From DATFVA01 sp963832355 (GTDB taxonomy: Bacteria > Bacteroidota > Ignavibacteria > Ignavibacteriales > Ignavibacteriaceae): a stretch of 64,000 bases of DNA. The stretch is taken from contig CAWHTX010000019.1 in NCBI GenBank assembly GCA_963832355.1, positions 186,001 to 250,000 of the forward strand, given 5' to 3'. Both the position numbers and the translations under genes were made by a program. The notes beneath the pieces are model-generated. The model had not been told where the DNA came from, did not search any database, and was given only the letters and a program-made list of their open reading frames with translations. Shown here piece after piece: positions 9,691-18,894 of this stretch (the stretch's first letter is position 1; the number at the start of each line of letters is the position of its first letter).

Positions 9691-10455
9691 ATGAAAGCTG
9701 TTTTTTTATTTATCACAATGCTTCTGATACCTCTCGTCACAATTCTTCCGAATAATTTTGACGATTACATTCAACGGGGGGATGAGTCTTTCTCTTCATT
9801 TGATAATCATTCAGCGCTTATTAATTATCTTGAAGCTTACAAACTTGATTCAGACAACTATGATGTGCTGTACAGGCTTGCACGTTCGTATAACGATCTC
9901 GGAGAAGAGTATTATGAGTATAGAATGGAAGATAGTTCCGAAGCAATGATAAAGAAGGCTATAGAATTCTCAGAAAAACTGGAGAAAAATTATCCTGACA
10001 GTGCGGTATCATATGCATACCTTGCAATGTCGTACGGAAATCAGGCATTATATGAAGGTGGAAAAACCAAAATTAAACTCGCACATAAGATCGAAGACAA
10101 TGCAAAGAAATCATTACAGATAAATCCTAACTTGTACATTTCATATGTCATACTCGGAATTTATTATCGCCAGATTGCAGATCTCAGCTGGTTTGAGAGA
10201 ATTTTTGCCAATACATTTTTCGGTGATGTACCTGAAGGTACTTTTGATCAATCAGTTGAGATGTTCAAAAAGGCGCTAGATATAAAGCCGCGAACAATAG
10301 TAGCTTCATTCCAGCTGGCATTAACCTACAAGGCTATGGGTAAAACTGATGAAGAAAAGAAGCTTCTTGAGGAATTAATAACTTATCCCAAAAAGAATTT
10401 CAGGGATAAGTTCGCAATTAAAAAAGCAAAGAAAAGATTAGAGAATCCCGGGTAG
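9691..10455 (+). CDS. Exported TPR-repeat protein
   Basis: 254 residues with an N-terminal signal sequence (MKAVFLFITMLLIPLV) and several tetratricopeptide helices: ALINYLEAYKLDSDNYDVLYRLARSYND at about 42-70, then a middle repeat ending SAVSYAYLAMSYG, KKSLQINPNLYISYVILG, and FKKALDIKPRTIVASFQLALTYKAMG near 190-216. TPR arrays bind partner proteins. AGAGGAATT and AAGG lie before the ATG. It follows the dienelactone hydrolase closely and converges with the rhodanese gene, with 4 bases between stops. No enzymatic motif is present. Confidence 0.85.
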   Translation: MKAVFLFITMLLIPLVTILPNNFDDYIQRGDESFSSFDNHSALINYLEAYKLDSDNYDVLYRLARSYNDLGEEYYEYRMEDSSEAMIKKAIEFSEKLEKNYPDSAVSYAYLAMSYGNQALYEGGKTKIKLAHKIEDNAKKSLQINPNLYISYVILGIYYRQIADLSWFERIFANTFFGDVPEGTFDQSVEMFKKALDIKPRTIVASFQLALTYKAMGKTDEEKKLLEELITYPKKNFRDKFAIKKAKKRLENPG

Positions 10456-10459
10456 ACGG

Positions 10460-10849
10460 CTAATCCCCTGCCGCTCTGTAAGCAGTCATTCCGCCCTCAA
10501 CGTTCTCCACTTTCGTGAATCCATGTTTAAGCAGAATTTTGGTTCCAATGCCTGATCTGTGACCGGTTCTGCATATGACTGCAATTTCCCTGTCTTTGTA
10601 CTTATCGAGCTCGTCTACACGACTTTCGAGCTGCTGTACAGGTATATTTATAACGCCGTCAATATGACCAAGGGGACCCGTAAGTTCTTTAGGCGTGCGA
10701 ACATCCAGTATTACAAGATCCGAATCGTTTTTTATCTGATTTTTAAGTTCCTGAACAGTGATGCTGTTCTGAGGCGGGACACTCTGTGCACAAGCTACAA
10801 AATTCGACAAGATTAGAGCTAAAACGAAAAAGCCGATAAGTCTCTTCAT
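10460..10849 (-). CDS. Rhodanese-domain lipoprotein
   Basis: 129 residues. The N-terminus MKRLIGFFVLALILSNFVAC has a hydrophobic core ending in a lipobox-like FVAC, so the mature protein is probably a periplasmic lipoprotein. The remainder is one rhodanese domain: ILDVRTPKEL near residue 50 and the active-site loop CRTGHRS near residue 93 with the sulfur-accepting Cys. Single-domain exported rhodaneses carry persulfide sulfur or serve redox roles. AGGAG precedes the start. The OsmC gene lies 49 bases upstream in the same direction, so a thiol/peroxide-stress grouping is plausible. Confidence 0.88.
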   Translation of the reverse strand: MKRLIGFFVLALILSNFVACAQSVPPQNSITVQELKNQIKNDSDLVILDVRTPKELTGPLGHIDGVINIPVQQLESRVDELDKYKDREIAVICRTGHRSGIGTKILLKHGFTKVENVEGGMTAYRAAGD

Positions 10850-10898
10850 ATATTTCTCCTGATTATTATTAACCTGTTCTGATTTTATTCTGATTATT

Positions 10899-11336
10899 CT
10901 ACCCGGCGACTTTAATTTCGGGACTTAAGATAATTTTGGTTTTGACAGAATTCGAAATAAGACACATCTTATCAGATTTTTCAACGATTCTGCCGGCCTT
11001 TTCCTTGTATTTTTCTTCTGGTACAATTATCTCCGGTTTAAGCTCAATCTCTGAAATCATAAAATTGCCGTCAACTTTTTCAAGCTTTCCCTCCGCATCG
11101 CAGCTGAAGGAGTTGAAAGGAAGAGATGAATTTTCAGCGATAGCCAGGAATGTGGTCATTAAGCACAAGGCAACTGACGAAACAAACATATGCTCGGGCG
11201 ACCATATCCCCGCAACACCTTTGGGAAATTCAGGGGGAGTAGCTACTTTTATATCCGGCAGGGATTCTGATGAAAGAGTTCCGATCCTGCCTTCATCCCA
11301 TTTTACATTTATATTATAATAATGAACGTTATCCAT
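10899..11336 (-). CDS. OsmC-like peroxiredoxin/hydroperoxide reductase
   Basis: 145 residues covering one OsmC fold. The two redox cysteines of the family are visible in SSVALCLMTTF (about 57) and DKMCLISNSV (about 124), and the PPEFPKGV and WSPEHMFVSSV segments match the family. OsmC/Ohr proteins reduce organic hydroperoxides in the cytoplasm with thiol electron donors. The AGAGA before the ATG is a weak ribosome site. It lies between the sigma/anti-sigma pair and the exported rhodanese gene, all transcribed leftwards, suggesting shared stress control, although the 62-base gap leaves room for its own promoter. Confidence 0.88.
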   Translation of the reverse strand: MDNVHYYNINVKWDEGRIGTLSSESLPDIKVATPPEFPKGVAGIWSPEHMFVSSVALCLMTTFLAIAENSSLPFNSFSCDAEGKLEKVDGNFMISEIELKPEIIVPEEKYKEKAGRIVEKSDKMCLISNSVKTKIILSPEIKVAG

Positions 11337-11398
11337 GATCTCTCTAAATTTTTTTATTGAATGTTATAACATTTTGAAGAAAGTATTTGTAACCTGCG

Positions 11399-11650
11399 TC
11401 AGGATTCCTCATCCTCATCGAGGTCAAGAAATGACATCAGTCTGTTGTGAGCATTAGCGGGAAGGTCAACATTATATTTTTTATAGTAATCAATCGTCAT
11501 CTCGACAGACTTCAGATAATTTGTGCACTCGGGGCACTTTTCGAGATGATACTTAATATCCTTACATCTTTCAGAATCAAGATCTTCACCAAGACTGTCG
11601 CAGATGTGACTCATTACTTCGAGACAGGTAACTTTTATTTCTTTACTCAT
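11399..11650 (-). CDS. Small zinc-finger anti-sigma factor
   Basis: 83 residues with no membrane segment. The HLEKCPECTNYL motif (His-x3-Cys-x2-Cys, about residues 35-46) is the ZAS signature of zinc-binding anti-sigma factors. Its start overlaps the stop of the ECF sigma gene by four bases (ATGA), typical of translational coupling between a sigma factor and its antagonist. The lack of a transmembrane helix suggests a cytoplasmic redox-responsive antagonist such as RsrA rather than a membrane-anchored one. The C-terminus is acidic (DLDEDEES). Confidence 0.85.
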   Translation of the reverse strand: MSKEIKVTCLEVMSHICDSLGEDLDSERCKDIKYHLEKCPECTNYLKSVEMTIDYYKKYNVDLPANAHNRLMSFLDLDEDEES

Positions 11651-12207
11651 TTTTGAAATGCCTCATCTATTTCTTTTCTTAAAAATGCCCGCGCCCGGTG
11701 CAGCCTCGATTTTACAGCTGGAACTGAAATATTAGCAGCCTCGGCTGTTTCCTCAGTTGATAATCCTTCAACGTCGCGCAGTAAAAAAATAATCCTGTAA
11801 TCCGGAGATAATTTCCTGATAGCTTTGTCGAGGATTACTCTTAGCTCACTGTTTTCAGTAGTTTTGTACGGCAAAGCTGTCCAGTCTGCAATATGTCTTT
11901 CCGAATAAAGATCTTCATCATTCTCAAGCGAAACATAGCTTCTTCTTTTTTCTTTCCTTGCATTCATCAGGCAGTGGTTGGCAACAATCCTGTAAAGCCA
12001 TGTCGAGAGTTTAGAATTCCCGTCAAACTGACCGATAGATTTTACCATGCTGTAGAAGGTCTCCTGCATTATATTTTCAGCCTTCTCAGGATCCCGGCAT
12101 ATTTTGAACGAAAAATTATAGATTGTCTGCTCGTATTTTTTGACAATCTCTGCTAAAGCTTTTTTGTTTCCTTTTTTAGCTTCCGCTATTAATTCTGTTT
12201 CTTCCAT
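11647..12207 (-). CDS. ECF-family RNA polymerase sigma factor
   Basis: 186 residues with sigma region 2 (YEQTIYNFSFKICRDPEKAENIMQETF, about 25-51; STWLYRIVANHCLMNARK) and region 4 (LSPDYRIIFLLRDVEGLSTEETAEAANIS, then SRLHRARAFLRKE at the end). This is the SigE/SigW-like ECF architecture. It is coupled to the downstream zinc-finger anti-sigma gene. The expected regulon includes its own promoter and perhaps the OsmC and rhodanese genes beyond. No clear Shine-Dalgarno sequence precedes the ATG, which is common in this phylum. Confidence 0.93.
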   Translation of the reverse strand: MEETELIAEAKKGNKKALAEIVKKYEQTIYNFSFKICRDPEKAENIMQETFYSMVKSIGQFDGNSKLSTWLYRIVANHCLMNARKEKRRSYVSLENDEDLYSERHIADWTALPYKTTENSELRVILDKAIRKLSPDYRIIFLLRDVEGLSTEETAEAANISVPAVKSRLHRARAFLRKEIDEAFQK

Positions 12208-12463
12208 ATTGTGAGATGCAATTCTTTTATTGAGGTTTCATACCAATGTAAAAATTCATAATTTTCAAGAAAATCGATATAACCCGATCGTCATTCCGGT
12301 TTAACTCAATTTTCGGAATAAAGTTGCATTGAGTCGAAATATCTGTTATTCTTGCAAGTGACGGATCATTCTTATAAATATGCATATACCTTTTTCTATT
12401 TCTCAGGAAAATCATTATTATTACAATTGTTTTTAAATAAGGGACAGAACAAGAGTAATTTTT

Positions 12464-15034
12464 ATGTCTGATAATAATTATCAAGAAGTCATCAAAAATA
12501 ATAAATTGTTCGATGGAATCCCTCCCCAGGATCTGAAATTTACATTCAGAAGCGAACAAATTCTCAGGCGAAAAGAGGGAGAGATAGTCTTTCAAAAAGG
12601 GGATAAAAGTCTTGATACTTTCCTCATTATAGCCGGCCGCGTAAAAATTAAGGTCTATATAGAGAATAAATCCGTCAAACTGAATAAAACAATAAATGAC
12701 TTTTTTGGAGAGATCGAGGTACTAGAGGATACATACCGGCGCTCAGCTGCAGTTGCTAATACCGATTGCATTCTGTATGTATTAACCAAGAGTGACTTAA
12801 GGGCATTACTGACCGAAAATCCTGAGATTAACGACAATATCATAGCCTATAATAAAGTGGAGATTCCCGAGCTTCAATTAACAATAAATCAAAGACTGCT
12901 TAAAGAAGACACAGACAAACTCTATGTCACACCTCTGCCTGAAAATCATCACATAGACAGCCAGCCTGAAGATACCGGGGGGCAGGAAAGAAATGAACTG
13001 GATAATAAGAGACGGGAGATTGAAAAAACTGCCGAAATGATTCTTGAAATAAACGGGGATGAAGAGGAAGACGCTGAAGATGACTTCCCGGAAGACGAGA
13101 ATTTACAAGAAGAGACAGGTGAAAATGACTTCCAAATTGATGATACCGTAAATGATGAATTTACAGCAGAAGAGAATTTACCACCTGATGACGAAACAAT
13201 TATGCAGGAAAATTTGGAACCCGAATATTATTCTGAAACAGAACCAGCTGGTGAAATAACAGAGACAGAAAATAATTTTTCCGAATTGGAAGAACCGGAA
13301 ATAGAAGAGAGTGCCAGCCAGGTTGAGGAAGAATTACCTGAGGACAAAAATCCCGGTGAAGAAGCAGAAGCTCTTGCAGAAGAAGAAAGACCTGTAGAAG
13401 ACATACCTCCGGGAGACGACTCACCGGAGTTTGAAGAAGAAAAGTCTGCCGGATTAGATGAAACTCTGCCTGTTGAAGATGACCTGACACAGGAAACCTC
13501 AAGTGAGAGTGTAACTCAGGGAGATATAGAATTTGAATCAGCCGATGAGTATGAAACAACCGATGAGGAAGTCGGGGATATTAAGACAGAAAACTTAAGT
13601 CCTGAATATGACAGCGCTTTGAATGAACCGGTTGAATCCGCAAATGATGTTGCTGGCAGGATTCAGGAGGAGATCCGGGAAGAGGAAGAGTTGAATGACC
13701 TTGAAACTGAGACAACTTTTGAACCCCGGGTTCCGGATCAGGAAGAGGACACGAAATGGATTAATCTTAATCCTGTGGAAACACACGATGAAATTCCTGA
13801 TGATCTTTCGGAAGAGGAAAAACTTCGATATGAAGCGGAGGAAGAAAAATTGAAGTATGATGATACAGAGATAAACTCGGAAAGAATCCTCAACGCCATA
13901 AAAAAGATAAATTCTTCACTTGATAAAAAAAGTGTTTATTCGGGTATCGTTCGTGAATCGGTGAAGCTTACCGAAGCACAGGCAGGAATACTTTATCGTG
14001 TTGATCCCGTTAAAAACCAGCTGGTTACTGAAATAGAGACGGAAGATGGACTGGTTGAAGCTGTTTATTCTATTTCAGACGGGTTAACGGGACTGGCAGC
14101 TGAAACCGGTGAGATTATAAATGTAAGGGAACCAGCTAAGGACTTCCGCTATTCAGAAGATGTGGATAGTATAAGTGGACTTGCAGGATCTAGTATCATG
14201 TGCGTTCCTGTAAAAAACGGAAAGAATGAAACAATAGCCGTTATAAGTCTGGCCAACAGCAGTTCCGGGAAGTTTTCAATTTCGGATGAGGAGAAAATAT
14301 CAACTCTGGCAACTCATATTTCCCAGGCTCTGTTATGCCTCGACGGGATTGACAGAATGCTGGATGAAAATAAGGATATATATCTTTCAACATTAACCAA
14401 GTTTATTACCGACAATATTCAGACTCCTGTCGTTACTATGAAGTATTATGCTTCTCAGATTAAAAAGAAAGATGTACCACAGGAAGTGAGAACGGTTTTA
14501 AGTGTACTAATGGACCAGGCTGATTCTGTTGTAGATTTTCTGCACACTACACTTGCATTTACTGAAAACCGGAATTCTCTTAAAATTGAAGCATTCAGCT
14601 TGCAGGAGGTTATGGATGATGCACTGGGACTCCTGGCAGAATATGTTGAATCACGTAATGTAGGACTTTATAAGAAAGTTGAGAGCAGCATCAAGGTTAA
14701 ACTTGATAAGAGAGCCTTTTACCAGGCCTGCCACCAGATAGCAAAAAATGCTTGCGATGCAATGGATGAAAGCGGAAATATCTACATTACTGCAAAACAG
14801 TCGGGTGATCTGGTAAATATTGAATTCCGTGACACAGGTCCCGGTATTCCTGAAGAACATAAAGCTCAGATCTTTCGACCCTTCAAATCTTTTAAAAAGG
14901 ATAAAGGAACCGGACTGGGATTAACTATTGCCCAAAAGATCATAAGAGATCATGGCGGTGAGTTAACAGTGGAAAGTAGTCCGGAAAAGGGTGCAACTTT
15001 TATCATATCTCTTCCTGTTTTTGATGAATACTAG
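12464..15034 (+). CDS. cNMP-binding/GAF/histidine-kinase-like sensor without phospho-acceptor His
   Basis: 856 residues. An N-terminal cyclic-nucleotide-binding-like beta barrel (about 12-125) is followed by a very acidic Glu/Asp/Pro-rich linker (about 150-470), a GAF domain (about 475-625), a helical dimerisation-like region (about 635-720), and a HATPase_c domain (about 740-855). N-box NACDAM, G1 DTGPGIP and G2 GTGLGL are intact. At the H-box, where a kinase reads SHELRTPL, this protein reads TDNIQTPV, so the phosphorylatable His is replaced. It may bind ATP and signal without classical autophosphorylation. miaA starts 5 bases after the stop. No response regulator gene is adjacent. Confidence 0.88.
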   Translation: MSDNNYQEVIKNNKLFDGIPPQDLKFTFRSEQILRRKEGEIVFQKGDKSLDTFLIIAGRVKIKVYIENKSVKLNKTINDFFGEIEVLEDTYRRSAAVANTDCILYVLTKSDLRALLTENPEINDNIIAYNKVEIPELQLTINQRLLKEDTDKLYVTPLPENHHIDSQPEDTGGQERNELDNKRREIEKTAEMILEINGDEEEDAEDDFPEDENLQEETGENDFQIDDTVNDEFTAEENLPPDDETIMQENLEPEYYSETEPAGEITETENNFSELEEPEIEESASQVEEELPEDKNPGEEAEALAEEERPVEDIPPGDDSPEFEEEKSAGLDETLPVEDDLTQETSSESVTQGDIEFESADEYETTDEEVGDIKTENLSPEYDSALNEPVESANDVAGRIQEEIREEEELNDLETETTFEPRVPDQEEDTKWINLNPVETHDEIPDDLSEEEKLRYEAEEEKLKYDDTEINSERILNAIKKINSSLDKKSVYSGIVRESVKLTEAQAGILYRVDPVKNQLVTEIETEDGLVEAVYSISDGLTGLAAETGEIINVREPAKDFRYSEDVDSISGLAGSSIMCVPVKNGKNETIAVISLANSSSGKFSISDEEKISTLATHISQALLCLDGIDRMLDENKDIYLSTLTKFITDNIQTPVVTMKYYASQIKKKDVPQEVRTVLSVLMDQADSVVDFLHTTLAFTENRNSLKIEAFSLQEVMDDALGLLAEYVESRNVGLYKKVESSIKVKLDKRAFYQACHQIAKNACDAMDESGNIYITAKQSGDLVNIEFRDTGPGIPEEHKAQIFRPFKSFKKDKGTGLGLTIAQKIIRDHGGELTVESSPEKGATFIISLPVFDEY

Positions 15035-15039
15035 TCCTT

Positions 15040-15945
15040 ATGCCTGTTAACCTGGTTGCCATACTTGGGCCCACAGCTTCAGGAAAAACAGGGCTTGCCG
15101 CGAGACTTGCTTTTGAATTCGATGGTGAAATAATTTCTGCCGATTCGCGCCAGGTATACAAAAGAATGGATATCGGGACAGGAAAAGATCTTGAAGATTA
15201 CAAAGTCAATGGTGTGCAGATCCCCTATCACATGATAGATATTGTTAGTCCCGATAAAGAATTTAATCTCTTTGAGTTCTTAAATTATTTTTACAAAGCT
15301 TTTGAAGATATAACTGCAAGACGGAAGCTCCCCTTTCTTGTCGGCGGAACAGGGTTGTATCTCAGTGCAGTTATTCAGAAATACAGTCTAAACAAAGCAG
15401 ATTTTACCTCACCCCGGGCCGAAGAATTAAATCATTATGATATCGAAAGTTTAAGACAGATCTTGCTTTCGAAAAAAACTGACATTCATAATAAAACCGA
15501 TCTGAAAGACAAAGAAAGACTAATTAAAGCTATACTTATAGCGGAATCAGAAGCTGGACTCGGCGTAAATCTCCCCGAAATAAATTCTGTTGTACTTGGA
15601 ATAAAGGCTGACAGAGATACAATTAGAAAGCGAATTACAGAAAGGCTGAAAAAAAGGCTGGAAGCTGGTATGGTGGAGGAAGTGAAAAACCTAATTAGTT
15701 CCGGTGTCTCTTATGAAAGACTGGATTCTTTCGGACTTGAGTACAGATACATCAGTCAATACCTGAAGGGAGACATAAGCTATAACGATATGTTTCAAAA
15801 GCTTAACAGCGCTATCCACAAATTTGCAAAAAGACAAATGACCTGGTTCAGGAAGATGGAGAGAGAGGGAGTTAAGATCCACTGGATTGAGCAGACGGAA
15901 TATTCAAAAGCAAAGAAGATCATACAGGATAGTATATATGCTTAG
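15040..15945 (+). CDS. miaA: tRNA dimethylallyltransferase
   Basis: 301 residues, normal length for MiaA. The P-loop GPTASGKT (about 10-17), the SADSRQVYKRMDIGTGK segment with the catalytic Asp, and the LVGGTGLYLSAVI and FAKRQMTWFRK motifs are all present. The enzyme adds a dimethylallyl group to A37 of tRNAs reading UNN codons. It follows the sensor-kinase-like gene by 5 bases and overlaps the next gene by 8 bases, so three genes appear to share one transcript. No odd features. Confidence 0.96.
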   Translation: MPVNLVAILGPTASGKTGLAARLAFEFDGEIISADSRQVYKRMDIGTGKDLEDYKVNGVQIPYHMIDIVSPDKEFNLFEFLNYFYKAFEDITARRKLPFLVGGTGLYLSAVIQKYSLNKADFTSPRAEELNHYDIESLRQILLSKKTDIHNKTDLKDKERLIKAILIAESEAGLGVNLPEINSVVLGIKADRDTIRKRITERLKKRLEAGMVEEVKNLISSGVSYERLDSFGLEYRYISQYLKGDISYNDMFQKLNSAIHKFAKRQMTWFRKMEREGVKIHWIEQTEYSKAKKIIQDSIYA

Positions 15946-17263
15946 TGTTCCAAAGCAGGTGGAAGATTACCTTAAAAAGTACGGGTTGAGCTACTGGAAT
16001 ATCGAAACCCCGATAACTTCAGGTATTACCAATGTAGTTGTTGTTCCGGCGATCGCCGAGCTGGAAAATATTAAAAGATTTCTGACCTCTTACATTAATC
16101 TTGACCATACTTATGTGGATTCCACCCTTCTTTTGTTTGTGATAAACAATACTAATACTTCCTCAGACGAAATAAAGCTTGATAACCAGTTGACACTTAT
16201 GTACCTGCGCGGAATCATGACAGGTAATCCCGAAGATGAAACAGGACGGGGGCTGCTTGATAAGGACATCAACCTTGGAATTATTGATGCCGCTTCTCCG
16301 CGGAAAACCATGCCTGAAAAGGACGGCGGGGTGGGTCTTGCCAGGAAGATAGGTATGGATGCAGCACTGAATGTTTTTGATTTTGTTTCGAAGAATAAAA
16401 AAATAATTCTTACTACGGATGCCGACAGCACTCTCGCGCCAAACTACCTTACAGAAGTAATTAATAATTTCAATAAAAGAGACCTGTCAGCAGCAGTAGT
16501 GGATTTCAGACACGACGTTTCGGGCAATGATATCCTTGCCGAGGCAATAATATGTTATGAAATCTTCCTAAGGTATTATGTCATGGGCTTGAAATACGCA
16601 GGCTCACCGTATGCATTCCATACCATCGGGTCTACGATGGTCTGCGACTATGAGAGCTACATTAAGGTTGAAGGTATGAATAAGCGCAAGGCTGCAGAGG
16701 ATTTCTATTTCCTGGAAAAACTTGCAAAGAATGTAAAGATTGAAACATTAAATTCTACAACTGTATATCCCTCGGGAAGAGGTTCCTGGAGGGTACCTTT
16801 CGGAACCGGTCAGCGTGTAAATCGTTTTCTGTCGGGAATCCAGAATGAATATACCCTCTACGATCCGGAATCGTTTACTGTGTTAAAAAGCTGGCTTGAA
16901 GTTTTCAATAAACCAGGTAAGACGCGTATAGAATATTATCTAAACAGCGCAAAAGAAATCAACCCGGAACTTTTACGCTTTCTTTACTATCACAACTTCG
17001 AACCTGATATGGTTAATATTATAAAAAACTCCAGAACGGAAGAACAGCTCCAGCTGCAGAAATCCAGATGGTTTGACGGATTCCTTACATTAAAATTCAT
17101 CCACCATATGAGAGACAATGGCTTTCCCGAGATTAATATGTTCGATGCTCTTGATAAAATGTTTGATAATCTCAATCTTCCCTGGAAACCAGAAAGAGAA
17201 GGCCGGGATATCCCGGAAATAAATATTCGGAGAGATTACCTGGATATATTAAGACACACTTAA
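15938..17263 (+). CDS. Glycosyltransferase family 2-like protein
   Basis: I start at the ATG overlapping the end of miaA by 8 bases (441 residues); an in-frame TTG further upstream would lie deep inside miaA. TPITSGITNVVVVPAIAELENIKRFL near the start and ILTTDADSTLAPNYL around residue 150 look like a GT-A fold: the first strand, then the DxD-type metal site. RKAAEDFYFLEKLAK (about 247) resembles the ED-x region of GT2 enzymes. No membrane helices are seen. Acceptor and donor are unknown. The protein is longer than simple GT2 domains, with a 150-residue helical C-terminal part. Confidence 0.7.
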   Translation: MLSVPKQVEDYLKKYGLSYWNIETPITSGITNVVVVPAIAELENIKRFLTSYINLDHTYVDSTLLLFVINNTNTSSDEIKLDNQLTLMYLRGIMTGNPEDETGRGLLDKDINLGIIDAASPRKTMPEKDGGVGLARKIGMDAALNVFDFVSKNKKIILTTDADSTLAPNYLTEVINNFNKRDLSAAVVDFRHDVSGNDILAEAIICYEIFLRYYVMGLKYAGSPYAFHTIGSTMVCDYESYIKVEGMNKRKAAEDFYFLEKLAKNVKIETLNSTTVYPSGRGSWRVPFGTGQRVNRFLSGIQNEYTLYDPESFTVLKSWLEVFNKPGKTRIEYYLNSAKEINPELLRFLYYHNFEPDMVNIIKNSRTEEQLQLQKSRWFDGFLTLKFIHHMRDNGFPEINMFDALDKMFDNLNLPWKPEREGRDIPEINIRRDYLDILRHT

Positions 17264-17315
17264 TCTTTTTGCTCCCTTATTCGGGTAATGAACAATTTAA
17301 TACCAGATAAAACTT

Positions 17316-17807
17316 ATGATAATAAAAACTTCCGCTGACGAAATAGAAAATTATTTAAGCGATGCTTCCAATTTCAGGGGCACCTGCGAAGCTGTTTACA
17401 TTCCCGAATCATCAGATGAGATCCCCGCGATCCTTAAAAAGGCTAATGCGGGAAAGACCTCGGTTACTATTTCAGGAAACGGCACGGGACTAACAGGCGC
17501 GAGGGTTCCATTAAGTGGTATTCTTATCTCTACTGAAAAACTGAACCGGATTATTGAGATCAACACTGAAAAGAGATATCTAATCACTGAACCGGGAGTA
17601 ATTCTTGATACGCTGCAGAAAGAGGTGAACTCACGGAAACTTCTTTACCCTCCGGATCCTACTGAATGGAACTGCTTTATCGGCGGAACAATTGCAACAA
17701 ATGCTTCAGGGGAAAAGACATTTAAATACGGACCAACAAGAAACTTTGTGGAAGAACTGGAAGTCATCCTCGCAACAGGGGAAATTATTGATCTGAAGAC
17801 GGGATAA
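17316..17807 (+). pseudogene. N-terminal part of a frameshifted FAD-linked oxidase (GlcD-like)
   Basis: 163 residues carrying the FAD_binding_4 domain of glycolate/D-lactate oxidase-type flavoproteins: VTISGNGTGLTGARVPLSG (FAD pyrophosphate loop, about 49-67), YPPDPTEWNCFIGGTIATNASG (about 110-131) and KYGPTRNFVEELEVILATGE. The frame then hits TAA in GACGGGATAAG. The matching C-terminal part continues in the frame one base back, so a single lost base near the GGG run explains the break. The intact protein would have about 490 residues. I cannot tell a true mutation from a sequence error. Confidence 0.8.
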
Positions 17808-18787
17808 GAATAAGGCTTCCGGAGAATAAACTTAAGATGGTTACAAGATCAGGGAAAGAATTAGAGATTGGAATACCTGAAATAAATATGCCTGAGGTAA
17901 AAAATGCTTCGGGGTATTACCTTAAAGAAGGAATGGATGCAATAGATCTTTTTATTGGATCGGAAGGAACGCTCGGGATAGTCACAAAAATGAAACTACG
18001 CCTGGTCGACCTCCCGGAGAATATTTTATCATCTGTTATCTTCTTTGACTCTGAAGATGATGCTATCGCCTTTATTGAAGAAGCAAGAGGAATATCATAT
18101 AAAACCAGGGCTGAAAACAGCGATTCTATCGATGCGCTGGCCCTTGAGTTTATGGACGAGAATTGTCTCGGTTTCCTGAAAGATGATTATCCCCAGATTC
18201 CCGCACAAGCCAAAGCTTCTGTATGGTTCGAGCAGGAAACCACTGAAAGGAATGATGAAAAGCTCTTTAATGACTGGGCGTCCCTGATTGCGAAGCATAA
18301 AGGCAATACGGAAACAGCGTGGTTCGCTTTCTCGGAAAAGGATAAAAGAAACCTGGAGGAATTCCGCCATTCTGTTTCAGCAAAAGCTAATGAATTTATT
18401 GCCCGTAAAAATGTTAAGAAACTCGGAACGGATGTTGCGGTGCCGGATAATAAGTTCAAAAAGTTTTATAAGGAATGTAAAAGCCTGGTAATTGAATCAG
18501 GTTTAAAGTTTATAGCTTACGGACATTTCGGTAATTCGCATCTGCACCTGAATATGCTGCCGTCGGATGAAGCAGAATATATTCGTGGAAAGGAAATATA
18601 CCGGATAATCTGTGAAAAAGCTGTAAATGCGGGGGGTACAATTTCAGCCGAACATGGTGTGGGAAAATTAAAGACCGAATACCTGGAAATGATGTACGGT
18701 AAAGAGAACATTAAAAAGATGGCAGAGATTAAAAAGATCCTCGATCCTAACCTCATCCTCGGGCAGGGTACTCTCTTCAACCTGTAA
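17804..18787 (+). pseudogene. C-terminal part of the frameshifted FAD-linked oxidase
   Basis: From the break the frame reads IRIRLPENKLKMVTRSGK and continues without interruption; its first ATG is at base 17837 (316 residues). It carries the end of the FAD-binding domain (MPEVKNASGYYLKEGMD, LFIGSEGTLGIVTKMKLRL) and the FAD-oxidase_C domain (KLGTDVAVPDNKF, YGHFGNSHLHLNMLP, AEHGVGKLK, and the family-typical end LDPNLILGQGTLFNL). These motifs match flavin oxidoreductases of 2-hydroxy acids. There is no ribosome site before the internal ATG, so it is unlikely to be an independent gene. Confidence 0.8.
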
Positions 18788-18827
18788 TATTACCCTAAAT
18801 TGAAACCTGTAAGACTCTCTCCTGCTC

Positions 18828-18872
18828 AGTTGAAGATACGGCTTTGAAGCGGAGGTGAAGCGGATGGTGAAG
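18828..18872. repeat. Left part of the 11-bp degenerate direct-repeat array
   Basis: Consecutive units AGTTGAAGATA, CGGCTTTGAAG, CGGAGGTGAAG and a 12-base CGGATGGTGAAG follow the oxidase gene. The array is cut here by the IS110-family element and resumes in phase on its other side. Confidence 0.75.
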
Positions 18873-18876
18873 ATAA

Positions 18877-18884
18877 TATGTTTA
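18877..18884 (+). promoter_or_regulatory. Left-end half of a circle-junction promoter
   Basis: TATGTTTA lies at the left tip of the element and TTGAAA (bases 20313-20318) at the right tip. If the excised element circularises through the shared AG core, these come together with exactly 17 bases between TTGAAA and TATGTT, giving a sigma70-like promoter facing the transposase. TATGTTTA is also one base from the Bacteroidota -7 box TAnnTTTG. Junction promoters are known in IS110-family circles; here it is inferred from spacing alone. Confidence 0.5.
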
Positions 18885-18894
18885 AATAATAAAC

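Noticed and set aside
16111..16431. 106-codon minus-strand frame
   Set aside because: Antisense to the glycosyltransferase-like gene, with no motif or start site.
17798..17807. Programmed frameshift in the FAD-linked oxidase
   Set aside because: No slippery heptamer of the X-XXY-YYZ kind lies in frame and no downstream pseudoknot was apparent; a lost base is simpler.
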